A stretch of 31,611 nt of DNA from JAGWRA01 sp035534615 (lineage in GTDB: Bacteria; Acidobacteriota; Vicinamibacteria; Vicinamibacterales; CAVVIG01), in the NCBI GenBank assembly GCA_035534615.1, contig DATLRO010000090.1, positions 1 to 31,611 on the forward strand. The letters run 5' to 3'. The position numbers and the translations under genes were made by a program. Below the pieces are notes generated by a model. The model did no database searches and was not told where the DNA came from. It saw only the letters and a program-made list of their open reading frames with translations. Shown here one piece after another: positions 1 through 11,353 of the stretch. Numbering within the stretch: the first letter of the stretch is position 1; the number at the start of each line of letters is the position of its first letter.

Positions 1-4101
<4,101 letters not shown>

Positions 4102-4124
4102 CGAGACCAGGTCCGCACGTTCCG

Positions 4125-4156
4125 GAAGGGCGACGGTCGACCGACCGTCGCTCTTC
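4125..4156 (+). terminator. Terminator-like hairpin after rpoC
   Basis: GAAGGGCGACGGTCG (4125-4139) pairs with CGACCGTCGCTCTTC (4142-4156), 15 positions with one G-U pair; the innermost pair must open to form a loop. It lies 24 nt after the rpoC stop. No T-run follows, so termination efficiency is unclear. Confidence 0.55.
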
Positions 4157-4242
4157 ACGCGTCTCCGTATCCGCCCGCACCCCCCTCACATCCGGCTTTG
4201 CGCCGCACGACCTGCACGAGCACGTCCAGCCTGGTGCGGAAC

Positions 4243-4275
4243 GTTTACCGAAAGTTCACCGGCGCTTAACCAGAA
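4243..4275 (+). promoter_or_regulatory. Three 11-bp direct repeats, PhoB/PhoP-type box candidate
   Basis: Three head-to-tail 11-mers are visible: GTTTACCGAAA (4243-4253), GTTCACCGGCG (4254-4264) and CTTAACCAGAA (4265-4275). All share TTnACC at the same phase, and a decayed fourth unit starts with GTT at 4276. An 11-bp period places each unit on the same DNA face, the layout bound by OmpR/PhoB-family regulators; the unit resembles the Streptomyces PhoP repeat GTTCACC. A possible -10 (TATCGT, 4292-4297) lies downstream, about 85 nt before the GTG of the TonB-receptor gene. The regulator is unknown; the OmpR-type regulator at 7199-7879 is a candidate by proximity only. Confidence 0.5.
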
Positions 4276-4382
4276 GTTGTTTTCGCGACGCTATCGTCAT
4301 GCCCGGTCCGAATAGATCTCCCGCTCGAGACCGTGCTCCTGGATCACCCGCGAGCGCGGCGGGCGGCGAAAGGGGAAATCTC

Positions 4383-4781
4383 GTGATCCGCAGACTGGGA
4401 ATGGTGTGTCTGGGTGTGCTGTGCAGTCTGCTGCTGGCGAGGGCCGGCGAGGCGGCGGGCATCACCGGAAGAGTGCTGGACGCGTCGGGCGGCGCGGTGC
4501 CGGGCGTCGAGGTCACGGCCGTCAATGCGGCCACGGGAGCGGTATCACGCGCAAAGACGGGGCCGGACGGGACGTATGCGGTCGCCGACCTTGCCGCCGG
4601 GACCTATGACGTCGGCGCCGTGAAGGCCGGGTTCCTGACGTTCTATCGGACGGGGCATCCCGATGAACAACATGATCGCGGCCAACGGCCACTGGGAGCC
4701 GACCCAGCTGCCGATCATGCCGCTGATGTCGAACGTCAATGTCACCTACGGGCCCGGCGATCCCTCGGGACGCTGGTATGA
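4383..4781 (+). pseudogene. N-terminal fragment of TonB-dependent receptor (signal peptide + carboxypeptidase regulatory-like domain)
   Basis: A GTG at 4383, 7 nt after GAAAGGGG, opens a frame with a signal peptide (MVCLGVLCSLLLARAGEAAG) and a carboxypeptidase-regulatory-like beta-sandwich (ITGRVLDASGGAVPGVEV, then GPDGTYAVADLAAGTYDV). This is the usual N-terminal module of Acidobacteriota/Bacteroidota TonB receptors. After KAGFLTFYRTG at about 4650 the sense is lost, and the frame runs on to a stop at 4779-4781. The receptor resumes in another frame at RGIPMNNM (from 4651). The last strand of this domain, the TonB-box linker and the first half of the plug are missing, so I read it as a deletion with frameshift, not a shift alone. 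It could also be an assembly error. Confidence 0.6.
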
Positions 4782-6633
4782 CAGCGTGGGCGGCACGGTC
4801 AACTACGTGCCCGTGCAGCCGGCCACGACGCCCGGATTCACCTTTTCGGGCGGCGTGGATTACGGCAGCTACAACACGCGTTCGACGCACCTCATCCTGC
4901 GGACCGGGACGCTGAAGGGCTGGTCCGCCGTGGTGTCGGGCGGCTACACGGCCAATGACACGTTCCGCACCGGCGCCTTCAACGCGCCGAGCCACGGCTG
5001 GGCGGGCTACGGCAAGGTGCGGAAGCACTTTCAGGGCGGGGACTTCAGCGTCGGGTACTACGCCGGCCAGGACTACGAGTATCGGCCGAATTTCATTCCC
5101 CTCACGCCGATCGACCAGAACGGCGACCGGATCACGACCCGGGGCCTGTACCGCGCGGACGCGCTGCCAGGCAGCACGGTGTCGGCCGACGCGCCGCTCT
5201 ACAGCCAGGCGACCAGCGGCTACTACTCGTCGCTGGATCAGTCGCTCTGGTTCAAGGAAATCGAGGTCAAGAGCGACCTCGTCTACAGCAAGCTGCACCT
5301 GCAGCTGGCGCCGCACCTGACGCTTCGCGACAATCTCTGGTACCGTCACGGCTACCGGCTGCATTACCGGACCGTCAACTTCTACGGTCCCGGCGACGCC
5401 ACGAACACGGAGTGGTACTACCCGAACTCGAACATCTACGGCAACCAGCTGGACGTCGACTGGGATCTGCCCCGCAACACCGTGACCGCCGGCGGATACT
5501 TGATGCACGGGGACTACAACCCGATCGTCGCCAACTACAATCCGGTGCTGGGGACGTCCCGGACGATTCCGGCGCTCTACAACAGCGCGCATGTCTACAA
5601 CAGCTACGGCATGCTGTTTCTACAGGACCGGATCGACGCGGTCACGAAGCTGAGCATCACCCCCGGTCTGTCGGAGCAGCTGTTCCAGACCAGCTTCTAC
5701 AACTCGGGCCACGCCGACTTCCCCCTGGCCAGCCCGGCCGACACGAACTCCAGGGCGCCTGATTCGCAGAAGACCTTCACGCGCTTCTCGCCCTCGGTCA
5801 GCCTGGAGTACGCGCCATCGTCCCGGCTCGCGTTTCATGGCAACGTCGCGCAGACGCATCAGAACCCGATTGACCGGGCCTTTGGCGTCTACGCCTCTCC
5901 CGCCGGCGTCGATCTGGCCGGACTGCTGCCGGTCAAGAGCCTGGACACCGAAGGGGGCGTGCGCGTGGATCCGTGTGGAAACGGATCGCTGGGACACTGT
6001 TCGGTTGACGCGACGTACTACCGGGATCGGCTGAGCGACGAGACGATGGAAGTCACCACGTCCAGCCCGACGGCCCTGACGGAATTCGCCTTCGGGTCGG
6101 CCGTCTACGACGGCGTGGCGCTGAGCTTCGACGAGGTGCCGTCCTGGCATCTGCAGATTCACGGCAACGCCACCTTCCAGCACGATTACTTCCTGCACTA
6201 TCGGCCGGCCGGGTCCACGGTGGACTTTGCGGGCTATCCGGTGTCCGATTCTCCGGACTTCACCGCCAACGTCGGGCTGACCACCTACGTCGAGGCGGGG
6301 CAGCAGGCGCTTCTGACGCCGCAGCTCTGGTGGCAGTACGTGGGGCGGCGCTACCTGTTCAGCAACGTGGTCAACGGACCGACCCGTCAGACCATGCCGG
6401 GCTACGGCCTGGTGAACTTCATGCTGAGCCTCAGCCTCAACCGCCTGGGCGGGTTCGGCGGCAAGGCCCCCATCCAGGTGTCGTTCGGGGTGCTCAATCT
6501 CCTGAACGCGCAGTACAACCCCACGGCCTATATCACGAGCGGCGGGTACTTCGGCACGAGCTTCGGCGGGTACACGCTGGTCGATCCCGGCGCGCCGCGC
6601 GAGTACGCCGTGTCGGTCGACCTCGGCTTCTAG
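4663..6633 (+). CDS. TonB-dependent receptor, plug C-terminal part and beta-barrel (detached from its N-terminus)
   Basis: The 656-residue frame begins inside a TonB plug (MNNMIAANGHWEPTQLP, then VNVTYGPGDPSGRWYDSVGG, then TVNYVPVQP). It continues as a long aromatic-rich region of alternating beta-strand character and ends with REYAVSVDLGF, a terminal strand closing on Phe as in outer-membrane barrels. The frame is open only from 4639; ATG 4663 follows GGACGGGG at a plausible ribosome-binding distance, so re-initiation is conceivable, but the product would lack a signal peptide and half the plug. Together with 4383-4660 it is best seen as one damaged receptor gene. The substrate is unknown, and no cobalamin riboswitch or Fur-like site was recognised upstream. 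Confidence 0.8.
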   Translation: MNNMIAANGHWEPTQLPIMPLMSNVNVTYGPGDPSGRWYDSVGGTVNYVPVQPATTPGFTFSGGVDYGSYNTRSTHLILRTGTLKGWSAVVSGGYTANDTFRTGAFNAPSHGWAGYGKVRKHFQGGDFSVGYYAGQDYEYRPNFIPLTPIDQNGDRITTRGLYRADALPGSTVSADAPLYSQATSGYYSSLDQSLWFKEIEVKSDLVYSKLHLQLAPHLTLRDNLWYRHGYRLHYRTVNFYGPGDATNTEWYYPNSNIYGNQLDVDWDLPRNTVTAGGYLMHGDYNPIVANYNPVLGTSRTIPALYNSAHVYNSYGMLFLQDRIDAVTKLSITPGLSEQLFQTSFYNSGHADFPLASPADTNSRAPDSQKTFTRFSPSVSLEYAPSSRLAFHGNVAQTHQNPIDRAFGVYASPAGVDLAGLLPVKSLDTEGGVRVDPCGNGSLGHCSVDATYYRDRLSDETMEVTTSSPTALTEFAFGSAVYDGVALSFDEVPSWHLQIHGNATFQHDYFLHYRPAGSTVDFAGYPVSDSPDFTANVGLTTYVEAGQQALLTPQLWWQYVGRRYLFSNVVNGPTRQTMPGYGLVNFMLSLSLNRLGGFGGKAPIQVSFGVLNLLNAQYNPTAYITSGGYFGTSFGGYTLVDPGAPREYAVSVDLGF

Positions 6634-6869
6634 TCCGACTGGTCAGACGCCGTCGGCCGACGGTGTTCGCGGGCAATCCCGGCACGCGCGGCGGTTCCAC
6701 GTCCGCGGGGACCAGGGACAGGAGGATCGGATGGAGCCAGTCCGATGGGGATGCGGGCCGGTGGATCCCGATCCGAAGCCGCTCGTCGACCACGCGGATG
6801 GGCGGGACCGGGGGCGTGCGGTTCCGCCCGTTCATCTCGCCTGTCGGCCGCCGGGCCCGTCGGTGCGGC

Positions 6870-7142
6870 TCATCGGCCGGCGATCGCCCACGCCGCCACG
6901 TCCGTCTCCGTCTGAGCGGCGGCGGTCGCGCCGGTCGCGTGCGGGCGGGGGATCGCGGCGGGGCCCGGGGGCGTGACGCCGGCGACGGGGTCCAGACGCG
7001 TGCCGACGCGGTGCCCGTGCGGGCACTCCGGGTCACGGGCGTCGAGCGTTTCGATCGACGCGCCGTCGGCCGTCTGGTAGCGGCCGCAGAAGCAGCCGCA
7101 GGACAGCCGCCGGCCGCCGCGGGGACGAAGGATCGGCGTCAT
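6870..7142 (-). CDS. Possible small Cys-rich protein, unrecognised
   Basis: This is a 90-residue frame 56 nt downstream of the response-regulator stop, on the same strand. It reads MTPILRPRGGRRLSCGCFCG near the start and then ARDPECPHGHRVGTRL. Third codon positions over the first 60 codons are almost all G or C, as in neighbouring real genes, and the CxCxxC-like cluster plus CPHGH could bind a metal. The C-terminal third is Pro/Ala/Thr-rich. The ribosome-binding site is weak (CCAGG about 12 nt upstream), and a TAA three codons before the ATG fixes the start. I do not recognise the family; in DNA this GC-rich it could be a chance frame. Confidence 0.35.
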   Translation of the reverse strand: MTPILRPRGGRRLSCGCFCGRYQTADGASIETLDARDPECPHGHRVGTRLDPVAGVTPPGPAAIPRPHATGATAAAQTETDVAAWAIAGR

Positions 7143-7176
7143 GGATGGTTAGACCTGGCCACGGCGGCGCGGTTTA

Positions 7177-7192
7177 GCCGGCGGGGGCCGGC
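7177..7192 (-). terminator. Short GC hairpin after the response regulator
   Basis: GCCGGC (7177-7182) and GCCGGC (7187-7192) form a 6-bp stem with a 4-nt loop just past the response-regulator stop on the minus strand. TAAACC follows in that direction, without a T-run. It is weak as a terminator. Confidence 0.3.
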
Positions 7193-7198
7193 ACCGGT

Positions 7199-7879
7199 TC
7201 AGCCGACGAACTTGTACCCGGCGCCGTGGACGGTCAGGATGTGTTCGGGCTCGTGCGGGGACCGCTCGAGCTTCTGGCGGAGCTTCGCCACGAAGTTGTC
7301 GATCGTGCGGGTGGTGGGCGACTCTTCGTAGCCCCACACCTGATTGAGGATCTGCTCGCGGGTGACCACCTGGCCGGTGTGCGCGACGAGGTACCGCAGC
7401 AGGTCGAATTCGCGCGCCGTGAACTCGACGCGGGCGTTGCCGCGGCGGGCCTGATGGGTCCGGAAATCGATCTCGATGTCGCCGATGCGGCAGGTTTCGA
7501 GCGTGGCCGGCCGGCCGGCCGTGCGGCGCAGGACGGCCCGGATGCGCGCGAGGAGCTCGGTGATGCTGAACGGCTTGGTGACGTAGTCATCGGCGCCGAG
7601 CTCGAGCCCCAGCACCTTGTCGGTCTCCTGGGAGCGGGCCGTGAGCATGACGACCGGCGTGGCGTTCGCCCGCGCGCGCAGCTCCCGGCAGACCTCGTAG
7701 CCGTTCTTGCGCGGCAGCGTGACGTCCAGAATCACCAGGTCGGGCATGGCGGACAGGGCCTTGTTCAGCCCGTCCTCGCCGTCGGCCGCCGTGATGACTT
7801 CGTAGCCCTCGAGCTCGAGATTGTCACGCAGACCGAGCAACATCTGTGGCTCGTCTTCGATCACCAGAATCCGCTTCAT
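7199..7879 (-). CDS. OmpR/PhoB-family response regulator
   Basis: A 226-residue DNA-binding response regulator. The receiver domain (about 1-120) has the acidic pocket E8-D9, the phospho-acceptor D52 in LVILDVTLPRKNGYEV, the switch T80 (VVMLTA) and K102 in DDYVTKPF. The winged-helix output domain follows (about 130-226), with FTAREFDLLRYLVAH, the VWGYEE turn and the recognition-helix region TRTIDNFVAKLRQKLE. ATG 7879 is chosen because MKRILVIEDEP is the canonical start and AGAGG lies 9 nt upstream. It overlaps the kinase gene by 56 nt, so the two are co-transcribed and probably translationally coupled. Target genes are unknown; the 11-bp repeats at 4243-4275 are the kind of site this family binds. 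Confidence 0.95.
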   Translation of the reverse strand: MKRILVIEDEPQMLLGLRDNLELEGYEVITAADGEDGLNKALSAMPDLVILDVTLPRKNGYEVCRELRARANATPVVMLTARSQETDKVLGLELGADDYVTKPFSITELLARIRAVLRRTAGRPATLETCRIGDIEIDFRTHQARRGNARVEFTAREFDLLRYLVAHTGQVVTREQILNQVWGYEESPTTRTIDNFVAKLRQKLERSPHEPEHILTVHGAGYKFVG

Positions 7880-9650
7880 CGACGTCCGCCTCTGCACAGA
7901 TCGGGAAATGGAGGCTGAAGGTGCTGCCCTGCCCGGGTTCGCTGTCGACCTGGACGAAGCCGCCATGCGCCCGCATCACGTGATCGACAATTGCCAGGCC
8001 GAGGCCGCAGCCCTGCGGGCCGCAGCCCTCGTCCAGCTCGATGCGGTAGAACTTGCGGAAGATCCGCCGGCGCAGCCGGGGCGGGATCCCGATGCCGTGG
8101 TCCTCCACCGACACGTACCCGTACCGGCCCGCGCGGCCCGCTTCCACGCTGATTTCGCGGTGCTCCGGCGAGTACTTCATGGCGTTCGACAGCAGGTTCT
8201 CGAGCGCCTGCTGGACGGCTTCCTCGTCCGCCAGCACCGGCGGCAGATCGTCCGGCAGATGCACGGACACCGTGAACTGATTCTGCTGGAACTGCCCTTC
8301 GAGCGAAGCCAGCACCCGCCGCGTGACCTGCGCCAGGTCGAGCGGCTCCATCTTGTAGCGCCGCAGGCCCGCTTCGGTCTTCGAGAAGTCGAGGATATTG
8401 TTGATCAGCCGCGTCAGTTTGCGGGCCTCGCTGTTGATGATCCGGTAGTACTCCTGGGCCCGGTCGGTGTTCTTGAGCCGGCCCAGCTCGAGCGTTTCGG
8501 CGAACAGCTGGATGAGCGCCAGCGGCGTCTTCAGGTCGTGCGACACGCTCGACACGAAGTTCGACTTCAGCTCCGCCAGGCGCACCTCCCGCGCCGCGGC
8601 CCGGGCCACGAAGAAGACGCCGAGCGCCATGACGGCCGCCAGCACCGCCATCAGGCCGACCTGCGGGCCCGTGCGGGCCCGGGCAATCTCGGCGATCGTC
8701 CGGTTGCCATAGCCCGTGCGGATGCGCCACGTGTCGACCTGCGGCTCGTACGGCCGCAGCGCCTTGAGCAGGTCCTTGTCGAAGAACACCAGCGGGAACG
8801 TCCGCTCGTCGACGAACCGTGACAGCGCCGCCCCGCCGGAGTTGAACACGACGTGGTTCCGGCCGTCGAGCATCGTCACCACGAGCGGGGGAAACCCGGT
8901 CGGCACCTGCAGCGACGCGAGCTGCTGGCGCATCAGGGCCGGGAAGTACACGTCGCGCAGCCGCTCGCTGTCCACGCGGAAGCCGACGAAGCTCGTCAGC
9001 CGCTGGCGGGCGGCGTTGTTGAACCGCAGCTGGAATTCCAGGCGCGTCGGCCGGCCGTTGAGCACCGCCTTGTACAGCAGGATCGCCCGCTTGTACCGGG
9101 CGAGGTCGCGCATCTCGGCCAGCAGGAACGGCCCTTCCGGCACGCCGACCTTCAAGGTCGCCGCCACCGGGCCGGTCGGCAGCCGCCCGTCCGGCCCCGG
9201 CTCCACCGGCCGATCCCGCTCGAGCGCCAGCACCTTCCCCTGGTAGCGCGGATCCCGGTCCGACCAGACGTAGAACGCATCCACGAACGGATTCTTCCGC
9301 AGCCCCTCGCGCAGCATCGGCACGATGACCGGCAGGTTCAGCGGCTCGGTGTCGTTCTGTCCGATCCGCAGCAGCACCTCCAGGTGCGGCAGCTTCAGAT
9401 CCTGCTGGACGTTCTTGACCAGCTCGTTGGCGGTCGACGAGCTCAGCTGCCGCAGCACCACGGACGACGCCCGCTGCAGGGCGTTGAGCGATCGGAACTG
9501 GAAGTAGAAGAGGACCGCCACCGGAATGGCGACCGCCACCGCCAGGCCGGCCGCAAAGCGGAGGCCCCGGTCGCGCGCCAGTTGTCCCAGCGCCGACGGC
9601 CCGATTCCCCGCCGAAGCGGCTGTTTCTGTGATGGTCCCGGCATGGCCAT
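7824..9650 (-). CDS. Membrane sensor histidine kinase
   Basis: About 608 residues from ATG 9650. Membrane segments lie near residues 31-51 (FAAGLAVAVAIPVAVLFYF) and 330-351 (VGLMAVLAAVMALGVFFVA), enclosing a periplasmic sensor of roughly 280 residues that I cannot assign. HisKA follows after a linker of only about 15 residues, with no HAMP visible; phospho-acceptor H371 sits in SSVSHDLKTPLALIQ. The ATPase domain shows the N box NLLSNAMKYS, G1 DHGIGIP and G2 GCGLGLA. It should autophosphorylate and pass phosphate to the overlapping response regulator. A TTG at 9701 in frame would add 17 residues; ATG 9644 is also possible. The signal is unknown. The 112 nt upstream contain an inverted repeat. 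Confidence 0.92.
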   Translation of the reverse strand: MAMPGPSQKQPLRRGIGPSALGQLARDRGLRFAAGLAVAVAIPVAVLFYFQFRSLNALQRASSVVLRQLSSSTANELVKNVQQDLKLPHLEVLLRIGQNDTEPLNLPVIVPMLREGLRKNPFVDAFYVWSDRDPRYQGKVLALERDRPVEPGPDGRLPTGPVAATLKVGVPEGPFLLAEMRDLARYKRAILLYKAVLNGRPTRLEFQLRFNNAARQRLTSFVGFRVDSERLRDVYFPALMRQQLASLQVPTGFPPLVVTMLDGRNHVVFNSGGAALSRFVDERTFPLVFFDKDLLKALRPYEPQVDTWRIRTGYGNRTIAEIARARTGPQVGLMAVLAAVMALGVFFVARAAAREVRLAELKSNFVSSVSHDLKTPLALIQLFAETLELGRLKNTDRAQEYYRIINSEARKLTRLINNILDFSKTEAGLRRYKMEPLDLAQVTRRVLASLEGQFQQNQFTVSVHLPDDLPPVLADEEAVQQALENLLSNAMKYSPEHREISVEAGRAGRYGYVSVEDHGIGIPPRLRRRIFRKFYRIELDEGCGPQGCGLGLAIVDHVMRAHGGFVQVDSEPGQGSTFSLHFPICAEADVDEADSGDRRRATDVARSA

Positions 9651-9712
9651 GACCGGCGTCCCGTGGCGACCGCGATCGGGCGCGTGCGCCGGTGGTGTCA
9701 ACCTTGAGATGG

Positions 9713-9727
9713 CCTGATCTTATCAGG
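9713..9727. repeat. Short perfect inverted repeat upstream of the kinase gene
   Basis: CCTGAT (9713-9718) and ATCAGG (9722-9727) are separated by CTT, between the TPR-protein stop and the kinase start. It could be an operator half-site pair or a small hairpin in a TPR-kinase transcript. I saw no convincing promoter around it. Confidence 0.35.
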
Positions 9728-9762
9728 ATTTGCGCCGATTACCACCGCGGCCGCGGCGTCCG

Positions 9763-11232
9763 CTACCCCTCGCCCCGCTCGTCCTCTTCCGACGGCTGCA
9801 GCCCGGCGTCGATCCGGTCCTGGAGCGCCTGCCCGCCCGGCAGATCCGGATGCTGGTGGCGCAGGGCCGTGACGATTTCGTACGCCTCCGCCCACAGGTC
9901 CCGCCGCTCCTCGTCCGGTGCGCCGGCCGTGAAGCGCTCCAGGTCGCGCAGGGCGCCCGCGGGATCGCCGGTCGCGAACCGGATGACGCCGAGGCGGCAG
10001 CCCTGGCGGCGGTCCTGCGCGAGGTCGCGCCGCTGGCCGTTCTCGTACGCCGTGAGCGCCTCGCCGTAGCGCCCCTGGAGGAACAGGGTGTGTCCCAGAT
10101 TGTAGTGGCCGAAGACGAAGTCGGGATCGAGCGCGAGCACCTGGCGGAAGGCGGCTTCGGATTCATCGAGCTGGCCGAGCTCCCGGGTGAGCACGCCGAC
10201 GTTGTTCAGCGTCTGCACGCCGTGCGGGTCGTGCGTGAGCGCGTGCTTGAAGGCGGCCGCGGCATCCTCCGTCTGGTCCATCTCGCCGAGCGCGGCGCCG
10301 AGGTTGGTGAAGGCGGCGGCGAAGGTGGGCATCAGCTCGCCCGCCCGCCTGAACGCATCGCGCGCCCGCTCCAGGTCGTCGTGATCCAGCCACGACTTGC
10401 CGTCCTCGTAGTGCACCGCCGCCCAGTCGGGCGCGAGCGCCCCGGCCGCCTCGATGGCCGCGCGCGCCTCCGCCGCCATCCCGTGCTCGCGGTACGCGCC
10501 GGCGAGCGCCAGGTGGGCCGGGGCCCAGTCCGGCTGGAGCGCGACCGCCCGGCGGCACGCCTCGAGCCGCCGCTCGGGCGATGCGGTGTGATAGGCGAGG
10601 CGCAGGAGCTGCTCGGCGTCCAGCCGGTCCAGCGCCGGCGGCTCGGCGACGGACGGGCGGTCCTCGTCGTCGAGCCCTCCGCCCGGCAGCCGGACGACCT
10701 GCACCCGGTGCCACGGGCCGCGGCCGGCGAACGCCTCGGGGGCGCCGGCGCCCAGGGCTGTCTCCTCTGCGGTGGCGATGAGGAACGCCCGCGGGAAGAG
10801 GTCGAGCATGTCGAGGCGCCGCTGCAGAAGGTAGGCCGATTGCGTCAGGATGAACCGGGGCGTGCCCGCCTGGTGATCCGGAAACGCCAGCTCCAGATCG
10901 TTCACGAGCAGCACCGGCTCCGCATCGGCCGGCAGCGGCGGCCGTTCGACCGACCGGAACAGCCAGCCGGCCGGATCGGGATCGCACAGGACCACCGTGC
11001 GCGCCGAGGCGTCGAACCGTTCGTACACGAGACGAAGCGCCGCGTCGATCCGCGCGCCGCGGCAGCCCCCGGTGATGAGCACGGCGGTCGTGCGAGGGCC
11101 CGGCCCGCTCGCGGGGCCGCTGAGCGGCACGAGCGGCGTCGTCCGGGCCCGCTCGCGGTGGGCGGCGAACAGACGATCGAGCTCCTCGGGCGCATGACAG
11201 ATCCGGATGATGTGCGGCAGTTTTGCGTCCAC
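9763..11232 (-). CDS. TPR-repeat protein with an N-terminal AAA-like region
   Basis: About 489 residues from GTG 11232 (VDAKLPHIIRICHAPEELD). Residues about 210-430 hold at least five tetratricopeptide repeats, for example YREHGMAAEARAAIEAAGAL and GHYNLGHTLFLQGRYGEALT, which form a protein-binding superhelix. The N-terminal 185 residues alternate hydrophobic strands and helices: AVLITGG, then EPVLLVNDLELA, then RAFLIATAEE, then RVQVVRLP. That order resembles an AAA+ core, but no GKT/S Walker A is present. No signal peptide is seen, so it is probably cytoplasmic. The frame is open further upstream to 11412, but that would cross the terminator hairpin at 11297-11333 and the end of the creatininase gene, so the later GTG is preferred. 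The partner is unknown; it is followed by the two-component pair. Confidence 0.75.
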   Translation of the reverse strand: MDAKLPHIIRICHAPEELDRLFAAHRERARTTPLVPLSGPASGPGPRTTAVLITGGCRGARIDAALRLVYERFDASARTVVLCDPDPAGWLFRSVERPPLPADAEPVLLVNDLELAFPDHQAGTPRFILTQSAYLLQRRLDMLDLFPRAFLIATAEETALGAGAPEAFAGRGPWHRVQVVRLPGGGLDDEDRPSVAEPPALDRLDAEQLLRLAYHTASPERRLEACRRAVALQPDWAPAHLALAGAYREHGMAAEARAAIEAAGALAPDWAAVHYEDGKSWLDHDDLERARDAFRRAGELMPTFAAAFTNLGAALGEMDQTEDAAAAFKHALTHDPHGVQTLNNVGVLTRELGQLDESEAAFRQVLALDPDFVFGHYNLGHTLFLQGRYGEALTAYENGQRRDLAQDRRQGCRLGVIRFATGDPAGALRDLERFTAGAPDEERRDLWAEAYEIVTALRHQHPDLPGGQALQDRIDAGLQPSEEDERGEG

Positions 11233-11296
11233 GACTGGCGATGGTAACCCGACCGGCGCGCCGAGGGAACCGCCCGGGGGCCGGGACGCCGGGGGC

Positions 11297-11333
11297 CCGG
11301 GGAGCGCGGGCGTCGTCCGCCCGCGCTCCCCGG
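11297..11333 (-). terminator. Perfect 16-bp hairpin after the creatininase gene
   Basis: CCGGGGAGCGCGGGCG (11297-11312) and CGCCCGCGCTCCCCGG (11318-11333) pair perfectly around the loop TCGTC. On the minus strand it begins about 20 nt after the creatininase stop. There is no T-run, as is common in GC-rich genomes. It separates that gene from the TPR gene and helps place the TPR start. Confidence 0.65.
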
Positions 11334-11353
11334 CGTTCGGGGCGGGGCGGGCG

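Larger units (their letters stand above)
6634..7198. other. Long stretch between convergent genes, mostly unassigned
   Basis: These 565 bases separate the plus-strand TonB receptor from the minus-strand response regulator. The perfect palindrome CCGTCGGCCGACGG at 6650-6663 follows the receptor stop and may act as a terminator stem, without a T-run. A small minus-strand ORF (6870-7142) is listed separately. A plus-strand frame at 6731-6976 has a good AGGAGG five bases before its ATG, but its product is Pro/Arg-rich and unlike a real protein. The 6672-6865 part holds nothing I can assign. Confidence 0.5.

Noticed and set aside
4600..4700. Programmed ribosomal frameshift in the TonB receptor
   Set aside because: No slippery heptamer is visible at the junction, and a frameshift would not supply the missing plug half.
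6731..6976. Plus-strand frame with AGGAGG five bases before ATG
   Set aside because: The Pro/Arg-rich product has mixed third positions and no family resemblance; the ribosome-binding site alone is not enough.
9730..11247. Long plus-strand open frame over the TPR gene
   Set aside because: It is the antisense shadow of a gene with clear TPR repeats; its product has no recognisable domain.
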